Below, piece after piece: positions 34,213 through 43,703 of a stretch of 60,092 nucleotides of DNA. The notes beneath the pieces are model-generated. The model had not been told where the DNA came from. It ran no database searches and saw only the letters and a list, made by a program, of their open reading frames with translations. Numbering within the stretch: the first letter of the stretch is position 1; every line of letters starts with the position of its first letter. Origin of the DNA: Bacteroidales bacterium. GTDB lineage: Bacteria; Bacteroidota; Bacteroidia; Bacteroidales; F082. Both the position numbers and the translations under genes were made by a program. Location of the stretch: assembly GCA_017645275.1 (NCBI GenBank), contig JAGCPH010000007.1, forward strand, positions 1-60,092, in the 5' to 3' direction.

Positions 34213-36530
34213 CGCAGAAGCTGCTCGCCGAGACCGATAGTATAGCCTTGTTTTTCAAAAATCACATCGTTTTCAAAGTTCAAAATTTGGAAACAAGGTA
34301 AATAATTAATTGTATCAAAAACCGTGCCAGAGTTTATCTCAAAATCAATATTTTTAGGTAAGTTATTGAATTTCTTTAACTTAAAATTATTATAATCCTC
34401 TTCATTTTTAAAAACGAAGGTGATTTTGCCATTCCATTGCTCGAATTTATCTTTTAAAATTGATATATCTTGCATGGCGTGAGTTGTAGGTTCAGAACCG
34501 CCATCGAGGTAGGCGACAACATAATCGCCATGGCGCAATGATTCAGCAGAACGCATCACCAATTCAATCTCAGTTGTTTTTCCTGATTCTATCGTAAAGA
34601 AAATCAAATGGTTAAGCACGCTGCCGTCGGCTAGACGAGGACCACTGCTCATAACGTAGTAACCTTCATCCAGCACAAATCCGCCATCAGCCATCAACTG
34701 GGACAAAGTCATGCCCACATCCATTCCAGGGTCCATCGCATCGTAGGCTAACAAATCGAAGGTGTTGCCATTGAATTTCTTTATTGAAAAATGTGTGTAA
34801 TAACGTGGATCGTCAGTGCCTTTGTAATTGATTATCAATGTCCCTGTGTTTGTCGCAACAGGTTCGGGATTACCACCGCGACGTGAACATGTCACGTTGT
34901 ATATATCATACGAATGCGAATCTGTCACACGTGCACGAGCCACTCCGGCAGGCGACATCGGAATCTGACGGACGTTAAAATCATTGTTAATAAATATAGT
35001 ATCAACATCGCAGCCATCGGCTGGGAACGGACGCAGCATCTCGTTGGCGACACGCGGATTCATGACGCCATTGTCAAGGCAGTCAACCAAAACGTCGAGT
35101 GTGACGTCACGCAAATCCTTGTCGGTGAGGTTATGAAGGATGGTATAAGCCTCGTTTTCTTTATCAATCTTGCGCGAATAATCAACGAAATCCTTGATTG
35201 TCTGATAGTTACCCCATGTCTTTGCCATTATCTCACGGTCGTAATCGCCTTCATTTTGAGCAGCGACGCATTGTGCGATATAGGCGTTACGAATAGAATC
35301 CTCAATGGCCAAACGACGGTTGTTTTCGGCACGCATCTCGGCGGAAACCTCAGGAATTCTGGCGTTTTCAACAGGTGGGATGATGTCGAAATCATATTCC
35401 ATATTTTCCATTGAGAAGCGATGAATCGCATCTCTACAGATAGTTATTGTAAGTGTATTGGCAGACCCGATTTTCACGACCTCAAAACCGAAATTTCCGT
35501 CTTTTGATGCATAAACCATCATGGTGCCAAGACCTGCCGTCAGCCACGTATCACCTTGATTGTCAGTGTGTTTGGTAGCAACACTGCAATATTCCGAGTA
35601 ATTGTAAATCTTGAAATCGACACGAGCGTTAGGAACCGCATTACCTTCAGAATCAACGACTTTGACATTCAGTTTGGCTGTCTCCGCATAGTTGTCGATT
35701 ACATTAATCTCAGTGTAGTTGCCATTTCTGTCTATTACTTCCTCCGGACCGAAATATTTTCCGAAAACGCGGGTGTGTAGCAGCAATGCCCGTGATGCAG
35801 GAGCGTTGAACCATCCCAGATCGAGCACTGGCTCAGGCTCGCAGGCACCCAGAAAATGCCATTTGCCATCAACCCAGGCCTCCACCCAAGCGTGGTTGTC
35901 GTCACAATGTGCCCAACGAGGGGTATATACCTGTCGTGCAGGGATGCACACAGTGCGCAGAGCCGCCACCAATAGCGTCGATTCCTCACCACAGCGACCC
36001 CACGAGGTCTTGATGGTTGCCATCGGGGCACTCGTTCGAGAATCGGAGCCTTTGTAATTGACTTTTTCATGGCACCAGTGGTTGACCTCCAACACAGCGT
36101 CATACATTGATAAGTCCTTGACTCTGTTGTACAATTCGTCGTAATAAACGGTGCGGAAATCGTCGAGATTCTCATTGTTTACTCGAACAGGTAGCACGAA
36201 ATGGTTGAATTCGCGTTCAGGCACTCTCCCACCCCACGGCAACTCAGCTTTTGCCTGAAATGACTGCTTCACATTATTCAAAAAATAATGGTTGTCGTAG
36301 TCCGCCACATCGCATGATGGCATGTAAGCGTACAAAAACTCAAGGGCTTCACGGTCCTTTTGCTCCAGATTTTCATCGAAAATGGTAAACAAATCGCCGT
36401 AAGGCATGGCGGCTTTCTTTATTTCAAAATCGCGATGCACCTCAGCACGTTGCGAGGCGTCGGAGATGAAATGATGGTTGGTACATGATGCGATAACCAG
36501 CATCAGTATGGCAAATAGTATTTTTTTCAT
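34191..36530 (-). CDS. Transglutaminase-domain lipoprotein
   Basis: A 779-residue predicted lipoprotein: the signal peptide ends in a lipobox (LVIASC, Cys16). Residues about 150-250 hold a transglutaminase-like core, with the Cys in WGRCGEESTLL, His in DDNHAWVEAW and Asp in the following ACEPEPVLD block. Beta-rich repeats (NARVDFKIYNYSEY) follow, similar to Bacteroidota transglutaminase/peptidase proteins with carboxypeptidase-like or Ig-like domains. It may cleave or crosslink peptides at the cell surface. It is convergent to the cluster and overlaps the acyltransferase gene by 22 bases. Confidence 0.8.
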   Translation of the reverse strand: MKKILFAILMLVIASCTNHHFISDASQRAEVHRDFEIKKAAMPYGDLFTIFDENLEQKDREALEFLYAYMPSCDVADYDNHYFLNNVKQSFQAKAELPWGGRVPEREFNHFVLPVRVNNENLDDFRTVYYDELYNRVKDLSMYDAVLEVNHWCHEKVNYKGSDSRTSAPMATIKTSWGRCGEESTLLVAALRTVCIPARQVYTPRWAHCDDNHAWVEAWVDGKWHFLGACEPEPVLDLGWFNAPASRALLLHTRVFGKYFGPEEVIDRNGNYTEINVIDNYAETAKLNVKVVDSEGNAVPNARVDFKIYNYSEYCSVATKHTDNQGDTWLTAGLGTMMVYASKDGNFGFEVVKIGSANTLTITICRDAIHRFSMENMEYDFDIIPPVENARIPEVSAEMRAENNRRLAIEDSIRNAYIAQCVAAQNEGDYDREIMAKTWGNYQTIKDFVDYSRKIDKENEAYTILHNLTDKDLRDVTLDVLVDCLDNGVMNPRVANEMLRPFPADGCDVDTIFINNDFNVRQIPMSPAGVARARVTDSHSYDIYNVTCSRRGGNPEPVATNTGTLIINYKGTDDPRYYTHFSIKKFNGNTFDLLAYDAMDPGMDVGMTLSQLMADGGFVLDEGYYVMSSGPRLADGSVLNHLIFFTIESGKTTEIELVMRSAESLRHGDYVVAYLDGGSEPTTHAMQDISILKDKFEQWNGKITFVFKNEEDYNNFKLKKFNNLPKNIDFEINSGTVFDTINYLPCFQILNFENDVIFEKQGYTIGLGEQLLRYLTELP

Positions 36531-36550
36531 AGTTACATATTGTTTTGAAT

Positions 36551-36577
36551 GAGATTCCTCGCTGCGCTCGGAATGAC
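36551..36577. repeat. Half-copy of a GAGATTTCTCG-family repeat
   Basis: Twenty-seven bases starting GAGATTCCTCGCTGCG and ending CTCGGAATGAC lie between the ATP-grasp and transglutaminase genes. It resembles one arm of the inverted repeat inside mutS2 at 54694-54802, with a shared GAGAT..CTCG core and AATGAC end. It may be a decayed or solo arm of the same family. Confidence 0.55.
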
Positions 36578-36583
36578 AAGGCG

Positions 36584-37735
36584 TTATCGAATGAATTCCA
36601 TCAAATCTGAGTGTAATATCTCGTGCAGCTCGTTTCTGTGAGCTTTATCCGTTTTCACGAAGAGGAACCCCCAGATGCTCATTGCCGGATTCATGATGTC
36701 GCGAGTCTCCAACACGCCATGCCAATGTTTTTTAATCTTCTCAAAATCAATGGCTTTCTGAGTTTCGTATGGCTTGTCGAGCACCACAAAACTGAATACA
36801 TCGTCCTCAATGCCGTTCCACATCGTGGCATAGTCGGGATGAATACCTTCGAAGAAAGCCTGCACCGGCAACAAACCGCAGGTGTGACGCGTCAAGTCGT
36901 TGAGGCACATGCCAGCGAAACGCAACGGATTGACCTCAATCGGGATAGCCTTGCCCGAATTTTTATCTACACGGAACTCCACGTGCATCGGGAAGTTGCG
37001 AAGGTTCAACACGCCGTTCAAGTCGATGAGGAACTGGTTGAACGGACCGTAGTTCTTCTCAAAAATATCCTTGCTCATGCAATAGAGGCGGTCACTGACG
37101 TCGGTTTCGCTCTTGAAAACATGGTGGAAAATATTGATAATGTTTGGTTTACCATCTTTATCATAATATGCGTCGACAGCATATTCCTCACCTTGGATGA
37201 AGTCTTCGAGCACAAATTTGCCACTCTTCACCACCGTTTCAGGGAATACCGCGCACTGCTTTGCGAAGTTTTTATCAATATCGTCGAGGGCATTGTTCCA
37301 TTCCTCCTTATTGCGCACGATGTACACGCCCACGCTGAGGAAGCCCACAGCCGGTTTTATGACCAAAGGTAATGGGAGTTCATCTGGGTTCAAAGAGCGT
37401 AACTCATTCATTTCCACTTCTTTATAGTAGAAATTGGGGAATATCTTGGCGCAAATCTTACGGAACTCGGCTTTGTCTTTCACAATCTTCACCTTCTCGA
37501 TGAGCTCTGAGCCTGCAAGATGCGGATAGAGCCACACAAGGGCGTTTTCCGACACGGCATAAAGCTTTCCAGATTTTTTATAATGAGCAACGAACTCGTT
37601 GTCGTTCACCAAGTTAAGACGATGTCCCTGCTTCACGAGAAGCTCCGACATATCATTTTTCAAAACAGCAATCTGCGATTTCTCCAAGTATTCAACCAAT
37701 GGAGCGGAGACGTATGGTTTTTCAAGTATAATCAT
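36584..37735 (-). CDS. ATP-grasp domain protein
   Basis: A 383-residue ATP-grasp enzyme. LVIKPAVGFLSVGVYIV (about residue 128) fits the nucleotide-binding Lys/glycine loop, VLEDFIQGEEYAVDAYYD fits the central strand pair, and PIEVNPLRFAGM holds the metal-binding Glu and Asn. ATP-grasp enzymes join acids to amines or thiols through acyl phosphates. Its substrate is not clear: it is near purA, but it is not PurK, PurD or PurT by sequence. It lies in a minus-strand run between purA and the transglutaminase lipoprotein, so a peptide-ligase role is possible. Confidence 0.72.
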   Translation of the reverse strand: MIILEKPYVSAPLVEYLEKSQIAVLKNDMSELLVKQGHRLNLVNDNEFVAHYKKSGKLYAVSENALVWLYPHLAGSELIEKVKIVKDKAEFRKICAKIFPNFYYKEVEMNELRSLNPDELPLPLVIKPAVGFLSVGVYIVRNKEEWNNALDDIDKNFAKQCAVFPETVVKSGKFVLEDFIQGEEYAVDAYYDKDGKPNIINIFHHVFKSETDVSDRLYCMSKDIFEKNYGPFNQFLIDLNGVLNLRNFPMHVEFRVDKNSGKAIPIEVNPLRFAGMCLNDLTRHTCGLLPVQAFFEGIHPDYATMWNGIEDDVFSFVVLDKPYETQKAIDFEKIKKHWHGVLETRDIMNPAMSIWGFLFVKTDKAHRNELHEILHSDLMEFIR

Positions 37736-37737
37736 AA

Positions 37738-37806
37738 TAGTCTTTAGTTTTTAGTCTCTAGTCTTTAGTAAATAAGGTCTAACAACTAAAGACTAAAGAC
37801 TAGAGT

Positions 37807-37809
<3 letters not shown>
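37738..37809. repeat. AGTCTTT simple repeats forming an inverted repeat
   Basis: The region holds several copies of TAGTCTTTAGT on one side (37738-37769) and of ACTAAAGACTA on the other (37785-37809), so the RNA could form a long hairpin. The right arm reaches the stop of purA. It might act as a terminator or processing site between purA and the ATP-grasp gene, though no T run is visible. Confidence 0.6.
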
Positions 37810-39099
<1,290 letters not shown>

Positions 39100-39107
39100 T
39101 TAGCGTA

Positions 39108-39115
39108 CAAAGTTA
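39108..39115 (-). promoter_or_regulatory. Promoter -7 element of purA
   Basis: On the minus strand the sequence reads TAACTTTG, matching TAnnTTTG, 23 bases before the purA ATG. The expected -33 TTTG lies inside the end of rel and is not well matched, so only the -7 element is supported. Confidence 0.45.
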
Positions 39116-39123
39116 CAAAATTT

Positions 39124-41355
39124 TTAGCTTCTTTTTCCTACTCTTTCAACTTTTTTTACAAGTTCGAGTTTCCTAATCTTATCTATAAGATTTTCAAGGG
39201 TTTTGAGGTTATTGACGTATACCGAAACCGTTGCCACAACCATACCGCCTTCTATTTTCATCTCCATGGCCTGCATGTCGAGTTTTTCCTGGTTGGTGAT
39301 GATGTCAAACAATGTCGTTCCAAAACCCATCTTATTGACCGCCAATATCTTAAGTGTAGCAAGGAAAGCAAAATCGTCACCAAACTGGAGGTGTGCTTTC
39401 ACTATACTCTCGCCGTAGCGTGACATGAGTTTCTGGGCTTCCAGACAGTCGGGATGGTGTATCTGTATTGGCTGTCCCGGCAGTTGTATCGCCACGACAT
39501 CGTCGCCTGGAATAGGGTTACAACAGGTGGAGATGACATAACCCGAAACGCTATTATCTGCCGGCTTTTCTTCGGCCTTGTCGTTCTTCCTTTCTGACGA
39601 CGGTTTCACTATGCCAAGTGTGAGGTATTTCACCAGATATTCCGACCAACTCGCCTCATCTTTCTTCAGACAGGTTTCTACGTCTTGCTGGCCTATTTTG
39701 TTAGTTGCCACCAGATAATACAAGTCGTTGCGGTTTGAGAGGTTAAACTTCTCAGCCAGTATGTTACGATTCGTTTTGCTGAAGTCGATTTTAGCGTTGT
39801 CGAAATATTCTTTCAACATAGCTTTACCCTTGTCTTTAAACGACTTACGAAAATCTTTGATGCCGTTCTTTAGGCGCGTTTTCGCACTTGAGGTAGCCAG
39901 GTAATCGAACCATTTCTCCTGTGGTTCCTGATACTCTGATGTGATAATCTCCACCTGGTCGCCCATCTTCAGTTCTGTCTGTATCGGCGACAGCTTCTTG
40001 TTAATGTTAGCGCCCACACAATGGTTGCCAAGGTCGGTGTGGATATTGTATGCGAAATCGAGTACTGTAGAGCCTTTCGGCAATGTTATCTTGTCACCTT
40101 TCGGGGTAAACACGAAAATCTCGTCGTTGAATAGGTCGAGTTTGAAATTATCAATAAACTCTATTGCTGACGCGTGGTTCTCGTCGGCTTGCTGCACCAG
40201 ATTTCTAACCACTTTCATCCATAAATCCAAACCAGATTCAGCGTTGAAGTTCTGATCGCGATACTTCCAATAGGCGGCGAAACCATTCTCAGCAGTCTCG
40301 TCCATGCGCTCAGTGCGTATCTGCGTCTCAACCCAGTTGCCTTTCTTGTTCATGAACACAGCGTGTATCGACGAGTAACCGTTTGTTTTAGGGAACGACA
40401 CCCAGTCACGCATCTTCTTGTTGTCGGGGTAATAGTATTTTGTGAACACTGCAAAGGTCTCCCAGCACTGAACCTTCTCATCCTCAGGGTTTTGGCAGTC
40501 GATGATGATACGTGCCACGTAGGCGTCGTACACCTCTTCGAGCGACATCCCGAACTTCACCATGCGCTCCCACACCGAGCTCACGTTACGCTCTATAGCA
40601 CGGGTGCGCACCTTGATGCCTCGCTGCTCAAGTTCCGCCTTGACGGGAGCCAGAAAGTCCTCTATCTCTTTGATTTTCTTTTCTCTAACCTCTTCAAGCT
40701 GTTTCTGTACCGATTCAAACACCGATGGGTTGATATATTTCAGGCAGAGGTCGTCGAGCTCGATTTTCACTCGATAAAGGCCTAGGCGGTATGCTATCGG
40801 GGCGTATATCTGCGTTGTTTCTGATGCAATCTTAAGCTGTTTATGATGAGGCATCGCACTGAGTGTGCGCATGTTATGCAGTCGGTCAGCGAGTTTCACG
40901 AGGATGACACGAATGTCAACCGACATACTCATGATCACCTTACGAAACGTCTCAGCTTGTGGGCTGTGAACGCCTTTATCCAAGTCCTCGCTGGTGAGTT
41001 TGGTGACGCCGTCCACTATCTTAGCTACTTTTTCTCCAAAATGCTCGCTGATATACTCAAGGGTATAGTCGGTGTCTTCCACCACATCGTGCAATAGTGC
41101 GCATATTATAGAGGTACGTCCAACACCCATCTCGCTGGCGATAATTGTAGCCACAGCTAGAGGATGATACATATATGGTTCACCTGAACGTCGGCGTTGG
41201 TCCTTATGAGCGTTGGCGGCGAGGAGGAAAGCCTCGGTGACGAGGGCCACATCCTGCTCGTTTTTTCTTGATTTCCAACACTTCAACAGCTCTTCAAACT
41301 GCCGTTCGAGTTCTATTTTTTCTTCTGGAGAATAAGTGTCGGGCAAAGTAAACAT
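39124..41355 (-). CDS. relA: Bifunctional (p)ppGpp synthetase/hydrolase, Rel/SpoT family
   Basis: A 743-residue stringent-response enzyme. The hydrolase domain (about 45-190) has YMYHPLAVATII and LLHDVVEDTDY, the synthetase domain (about 240-360) has VSFPKTNGYSSIHAVFM and VETQIRTERMDE, TGS follows near 400-460 (FTPKGDKITLPKGSTVLDFAY), and an ACT domain closes the protein. Both halves keep their key residues, so both activities are likely. An in-frame ATG ten codons upstream lies almost on the predicted transcription start, so the ATG at 41355 is chosen. The promoter lies at 41387-41417. Confidence 0.93.
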   Translation of the reverse strand: MFTLPDTYSPEEKIELERQFEELLKCWKSRKNEQDVALVTEAFLLAANAHKDQRRRSGEPYMYHPLAVATIIASEMGVGRTSIICALLHDVVEDTDYTLEYISEHFGEKVAKIVDGVTKLTSEDLDKGVHSPQAETFRKVIMSMSVDIRVILVKLADRLHNMRTLSAMPHHKQLKIASETTQIYAPIAYRLGLYRVKIELDDLCLKYINPSVFESVQKQLEEVREKKIKEIEDFLAPVKAELEQRGIKVRTRAIERNVSSVWERMVKFGMSLEEVYDAYVARIIIDCQNPEDEKVQCWETFAVFTKYYYPDNKKMRDWVSFPKTNGYSSIHAVFMNKKGNWVETQIRTERMDETAENGFAAYWKYRDQNFNAESGLDLWMKVVRNLVQQADENHASAIEFIDNFKLDLFNDEIFVFTPKGDKITLPKGSTVLDFAYNIHTDLGNHCVGANINKKLSPIQTELKMGDQVEIITSEYQEPQEKWFDYLATSSAKTRLKNGIKDFRKSFKDKGKAMLKEYFDNAKIDFSKTNRNILAEKFNLSNRNDLYYLVATNKIGQQDVETCLKKDEASWSEYLVKYLTLGIVKPSSERKNDKAEEKPADNSVSGYVISTCCNPIPGDDVVAIQLPGQPIQIHHPDCLEAQKLMSRYGESIVKAHLQFGDDFAFLATLKILAVNKMGFGTTLFDIITNQEKLDMQAMEMKIEGGMVVATVSVYVNNLKTLENLIDKIRKLELVKKVERVGKRS

Positions 41356-41386
41356 AATCCTAAAAGTTTTAGATGCTAAAAACATG

Positions 41387-41417
41387 CAAAATTACTAAGG
41401 AAATTTGACAATTCAAA
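41387..41417 (-). promoter_or_regulatory. Promoter of the rel gene
   Basis: Minus-strand TTTG (41414-41417), a 19-base spacer and TAATTTTG (41387-41394). The predicted transcript starts near 41380, so the leader to the chosen ATG is about 25 bases. The upstream ATG at 41385 would not be transcribed. It is divergent from the promoter at 41441. Confidence 0.65.
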
Positions 41418-41440
41418 GCGTTTTCGAATTTTTTTATTTT

Positions 41441-41474
41441 TTTGTTTGACATATTAAAATAATTTGTATTTTTG
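41441..41474 (+). promoter_or_regulatory. Promoter of the first surface-protein paralogue
   Basis: TTTG twice at 41441-41448, then TATTTTTG at 41467-41474 (18 or 22-base spacer). The transcript would start near 41481 and carry a leader of about 135 bases before the ATG at 41616. The -7 element and following bases (TTGCAGTCCGATT) are the same as before the second paralogue at 43608. Confidence 0.6.
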
Positions 41475-41615
41475 CAGTCCGATTTGATGGAATTTTGAGC
41501 TGCATTTACAAAATTGATTTTCAATAGCTTAAACGAAGTTGATTTGGCAATTGCAACGAAAAACAAGAGCAACGAAAAAGCATATAACGTAAAACACAAA
41601 AAACAAATACAAAAA

Positions 41616-43481
41616 ATGAAAAGAAAATTGCAATTTAAACGCATTTTAAGCCTCGTAGCGATGACTTTGCTATTCGCATGGGGGGGGGGCATTAACACAA
41701 CCTTAAACGCCCAGGGAAGCGACGGATTCTTCCGTGGAGGCAACGACGACAGCTACAGCAACCGCGATGGAATGTCGCTTGGCGACGCAGTCAACGAAAA
41801 CCCGACACCTCTCGGAAGCGGATTGCTGATAATGATGGCGGCAGGCGCAGGCTACGCAGTGGCACGCCGCAACCGCAAAAGCAACTCAAAGAAAACAAAA
41901 ACCAGCACAACCTTATTTTTAGCTCTGGCACTTATTTTGGGAATGACACAGTGCAAGAAAAGCACAGTGGCACCAACAAACAACGACAACGGCGTACACA
42001 TTACGCTTAATGCAGGACAAGGAGCAAAAGGTGACAGAACAGACTTCACCCCGACATCATTCGTTTGGACAGAAGGAGCCACCGAATACATATATGTTGG
42101 TGGCAGTGCCCACTCAACATGCCTTGGAGTGCTTAGTGGTACAGGAAATGGCGAAACAACCATGTCATTCACTGGTGATTTGACAACCACGCCAAACGAC
42201 GGAGAAACCCTTCATTTCTTTTATTTAGGCAAAGGCAGAGACGGCAGTGCGGTAACCACATTAGATTTTTCAAATCAGGACGGAACTCTGGACAACGTAA
42301 CCAAGTATCACATCGCCATTGGTGATGCAACATATTCTACTGGCCAAACCAGTTTCAGCGCATCTCTGGAAATGAAAATGGCGATAGCTTATTTCAACAC
42401 GAGTAATTTTGGAAGTGAAGAAGTTTTCCTTCATGGTAATAATATTATATCTAAAGTTAACATTAGTTACATTAGTGGTGAATTAAACACAACCAGTTTA
42501 ACTGCTGTTTATGGTTATATCAACACTGGATCTGGTAAAAACGGTGCTTATGTTGCATTAATTCCTTCAACCGAAGCCGAAACTACACTCAAGTTAGAAA
42601 GCAATAGCAAACAAGGCGGCGAAATCACCTTCAGTCGCGGAATTCAAGCTGGCCGTTATTATTCAAATAGCGGTGCTGCTCTTTCCGTATCTGAACCAAC
42701 TTCTGTCACCAATGATGTCATTAAAGGCTTGTTCACCGTGTCTCCAAATAAGGGGGTAAGATTTGCAAAAGGCAATTTGCAATATACGAGAGAAAGCACT
42801 GATGTAGCATGGAGCACCGGATCTTATAGCTTTTTGGCCAATCAATACGATGTGGTTGAAACAGGAAATGTTTCCGAAAACTATGGTTCACAGACAGCCG
42901 TTGGTCTTTTTGGCTGGGGCACAGGTAATAACCCGACAACCACTTCAACAACAATAGATGATTATTCAACATTTACGGATTGGGGGTCATCAGTTTCTAT
43001 TGGAGACTATACTTGGCACACTTTATCATCAACAGAATGGAATTATTTGTTGAATACAAGAAGTGCGTCAACCATCAACGAAACACCGAATGCTCGTTTT
43101 GTAAGAGCAAATGTCCATGGAAAAAATGGTGTTGTTTTATTCCCAGATTCATTTTCTTATCCAACAGATGCGGGATTCCCTGTTCCTGTTGCAAGCAATA
43201 TCAATAAAGCTGGCTGGAGTAATGTGTATTTGTCTTACAGTGATGATAATTGGGTTATAATGGAACAAAAAGGTGCTGTGTTTTTACCATTTACAGGTTA
43301 TAGAGAGGGAACTACCTTAAAGAATAATACAACAGCTGGTTATTATTCATCATCAGAAAATAATTCTGGAGATAATTGTAAACATTTATTATTTAATAAT
43401 TCTGGTATTAGCGCGACAAGTTCTACCGACGCCAAACGTTCTTATGGTCGCGCAGTCCGTCTTGTTCGAGACGTCGAATAA
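41616..43481 (+). CDS. Surface protein, fimbrillin-like with lectin-like C-terminus (paralogue 1)
   Basis: A 621-residue protein. The frame opens upstream at 41514, but the ATG at 41616 starts a normal signal peptide (RILSLVAMTLLFAWGGG). A short DGFFRGGNDDSYSNRD linker precedes a membrane helix (GSGLLIMMAAGAGYAVARR), then a second hydrophobic segment ends in a lipobox-like LGMTQC. A fimbrillin-like beta domain follows. The C-terminal 200 residues look like a formylglycine/C-type-lectin fold family, with EWNYLL, PDSF, VFLPFTGYR and a final YGRAVRLVRD. A run of ten G at 41680 encodes the signal peptide end and may switch the gene on and off. Confidence 0.65.
   Translation: MKRKLQFKRILSLVAMTLLFAWGGGINTTLNAQGSDGFFRGGNDDSYSNRDGMSLGDAVNENPTPLGSGLLIMMAAGAGYAVARRNRKSNSKKTKTSTTLFLALALILGMTQCKKSTVAPTNNDNGVHITLNAGQGAKGDRTDFTPTSFVWTEGATEYIYVGGSAHSTCLGVLSGTGNGETTMSFTGDLTTTPNDGETLHFFYLGKGRDGSAVTTLDFSNQDGTLDNVTKYHIAIGDATYSTGQTSFSASLEMKMAIAYFNTSNFGSEEVFLHGNNIISKVNISYISGELNTTSLTAVYGYINTGSGKNGAYVALIPSTEAETTLKLESNSKQGGEITFSRGIQAGRYYSNSGAALSVSEPTSVTNDVIKGLFTVSPNKGVRFAKGNLQYTRESTDVAWSTGSYSFLANQYDVVETGNVSENYGSQTAVGLFGWGTGNNPTTTSTTIDDYSTFTDWGSSVSIGDYTWHTLSSTEWNYLLNTRSASTINETPNARFVRANVHGKNGVVLFPDSFSYPTDAGFPVPVASNINKAGWSNVYLSYSDDNWVIMEQKGAVFLPFTGYREGTTLKNNTTAGYYSSSENNSGDNCKHLLFNNSGISATSSTDAKRSYGRAVRLVRDVE
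41680..41689. repeat. Run of ten G in a signal-peptide region
   Basis: Ten consecutive G bases at 41680-41689 encode most of Trp-Gly-Gly-Gly near residues 22-25 of the surface protein. Loss or gain of one G shifts the frame. Runs of this length are prone to strand slippage, so this is a candidate phase-variation tract. A sequencing or assembly error in run length is also possible. Confidence 0.75.
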
Positions 43482-43530
43482 AAAAGAAGTTGATTAACAT
43501 CAACCTTATATTAAAGTTTAAACAATTTTG

Positions 43531-43558
43531 AAGCCAGCCTGCCCGGGCTGGCTTTTTT
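43531..43558 (+). terminator. Intrinsic terminator after surface-protein paralogue 1
   Basis: AAGCCAGCC (43531-43539) pairs with GGCTGGCTT (43546-43554) around a six-base loop, followed by a run of T to 43558. It lies 50 bases after the stop. Confidence 0.85.
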
Positions 43559-43581
43559 GTTTTTTAAAAAAAGTATAATTT

Positions 43582-43615
43582 TTTGTTGCGCGTATAAAAA
43601 TAATATTTATTTTTG
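43582..43615 (+). promoter_or_regulatory. Promoter of the second surface-protein paralogue
   Basis: TTTG at 43582-43585 or GTTG at 43585-43588, then TATTTTTG at 43608-43615 (22- or 19-base spacer). The predicted leader is about 80 bases and begins with the same TGCAGTCCGATT as at 41481. Confidence 0.6.
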
Positions 43616-43703
43616 CAGTCCGATTAGAGCATCGACCCTCCTAGGGTAAAACGCTGAGAATCACATGTTTAAACTTTAATATTAACTGAAAAACAAAAAC
43701 AAA

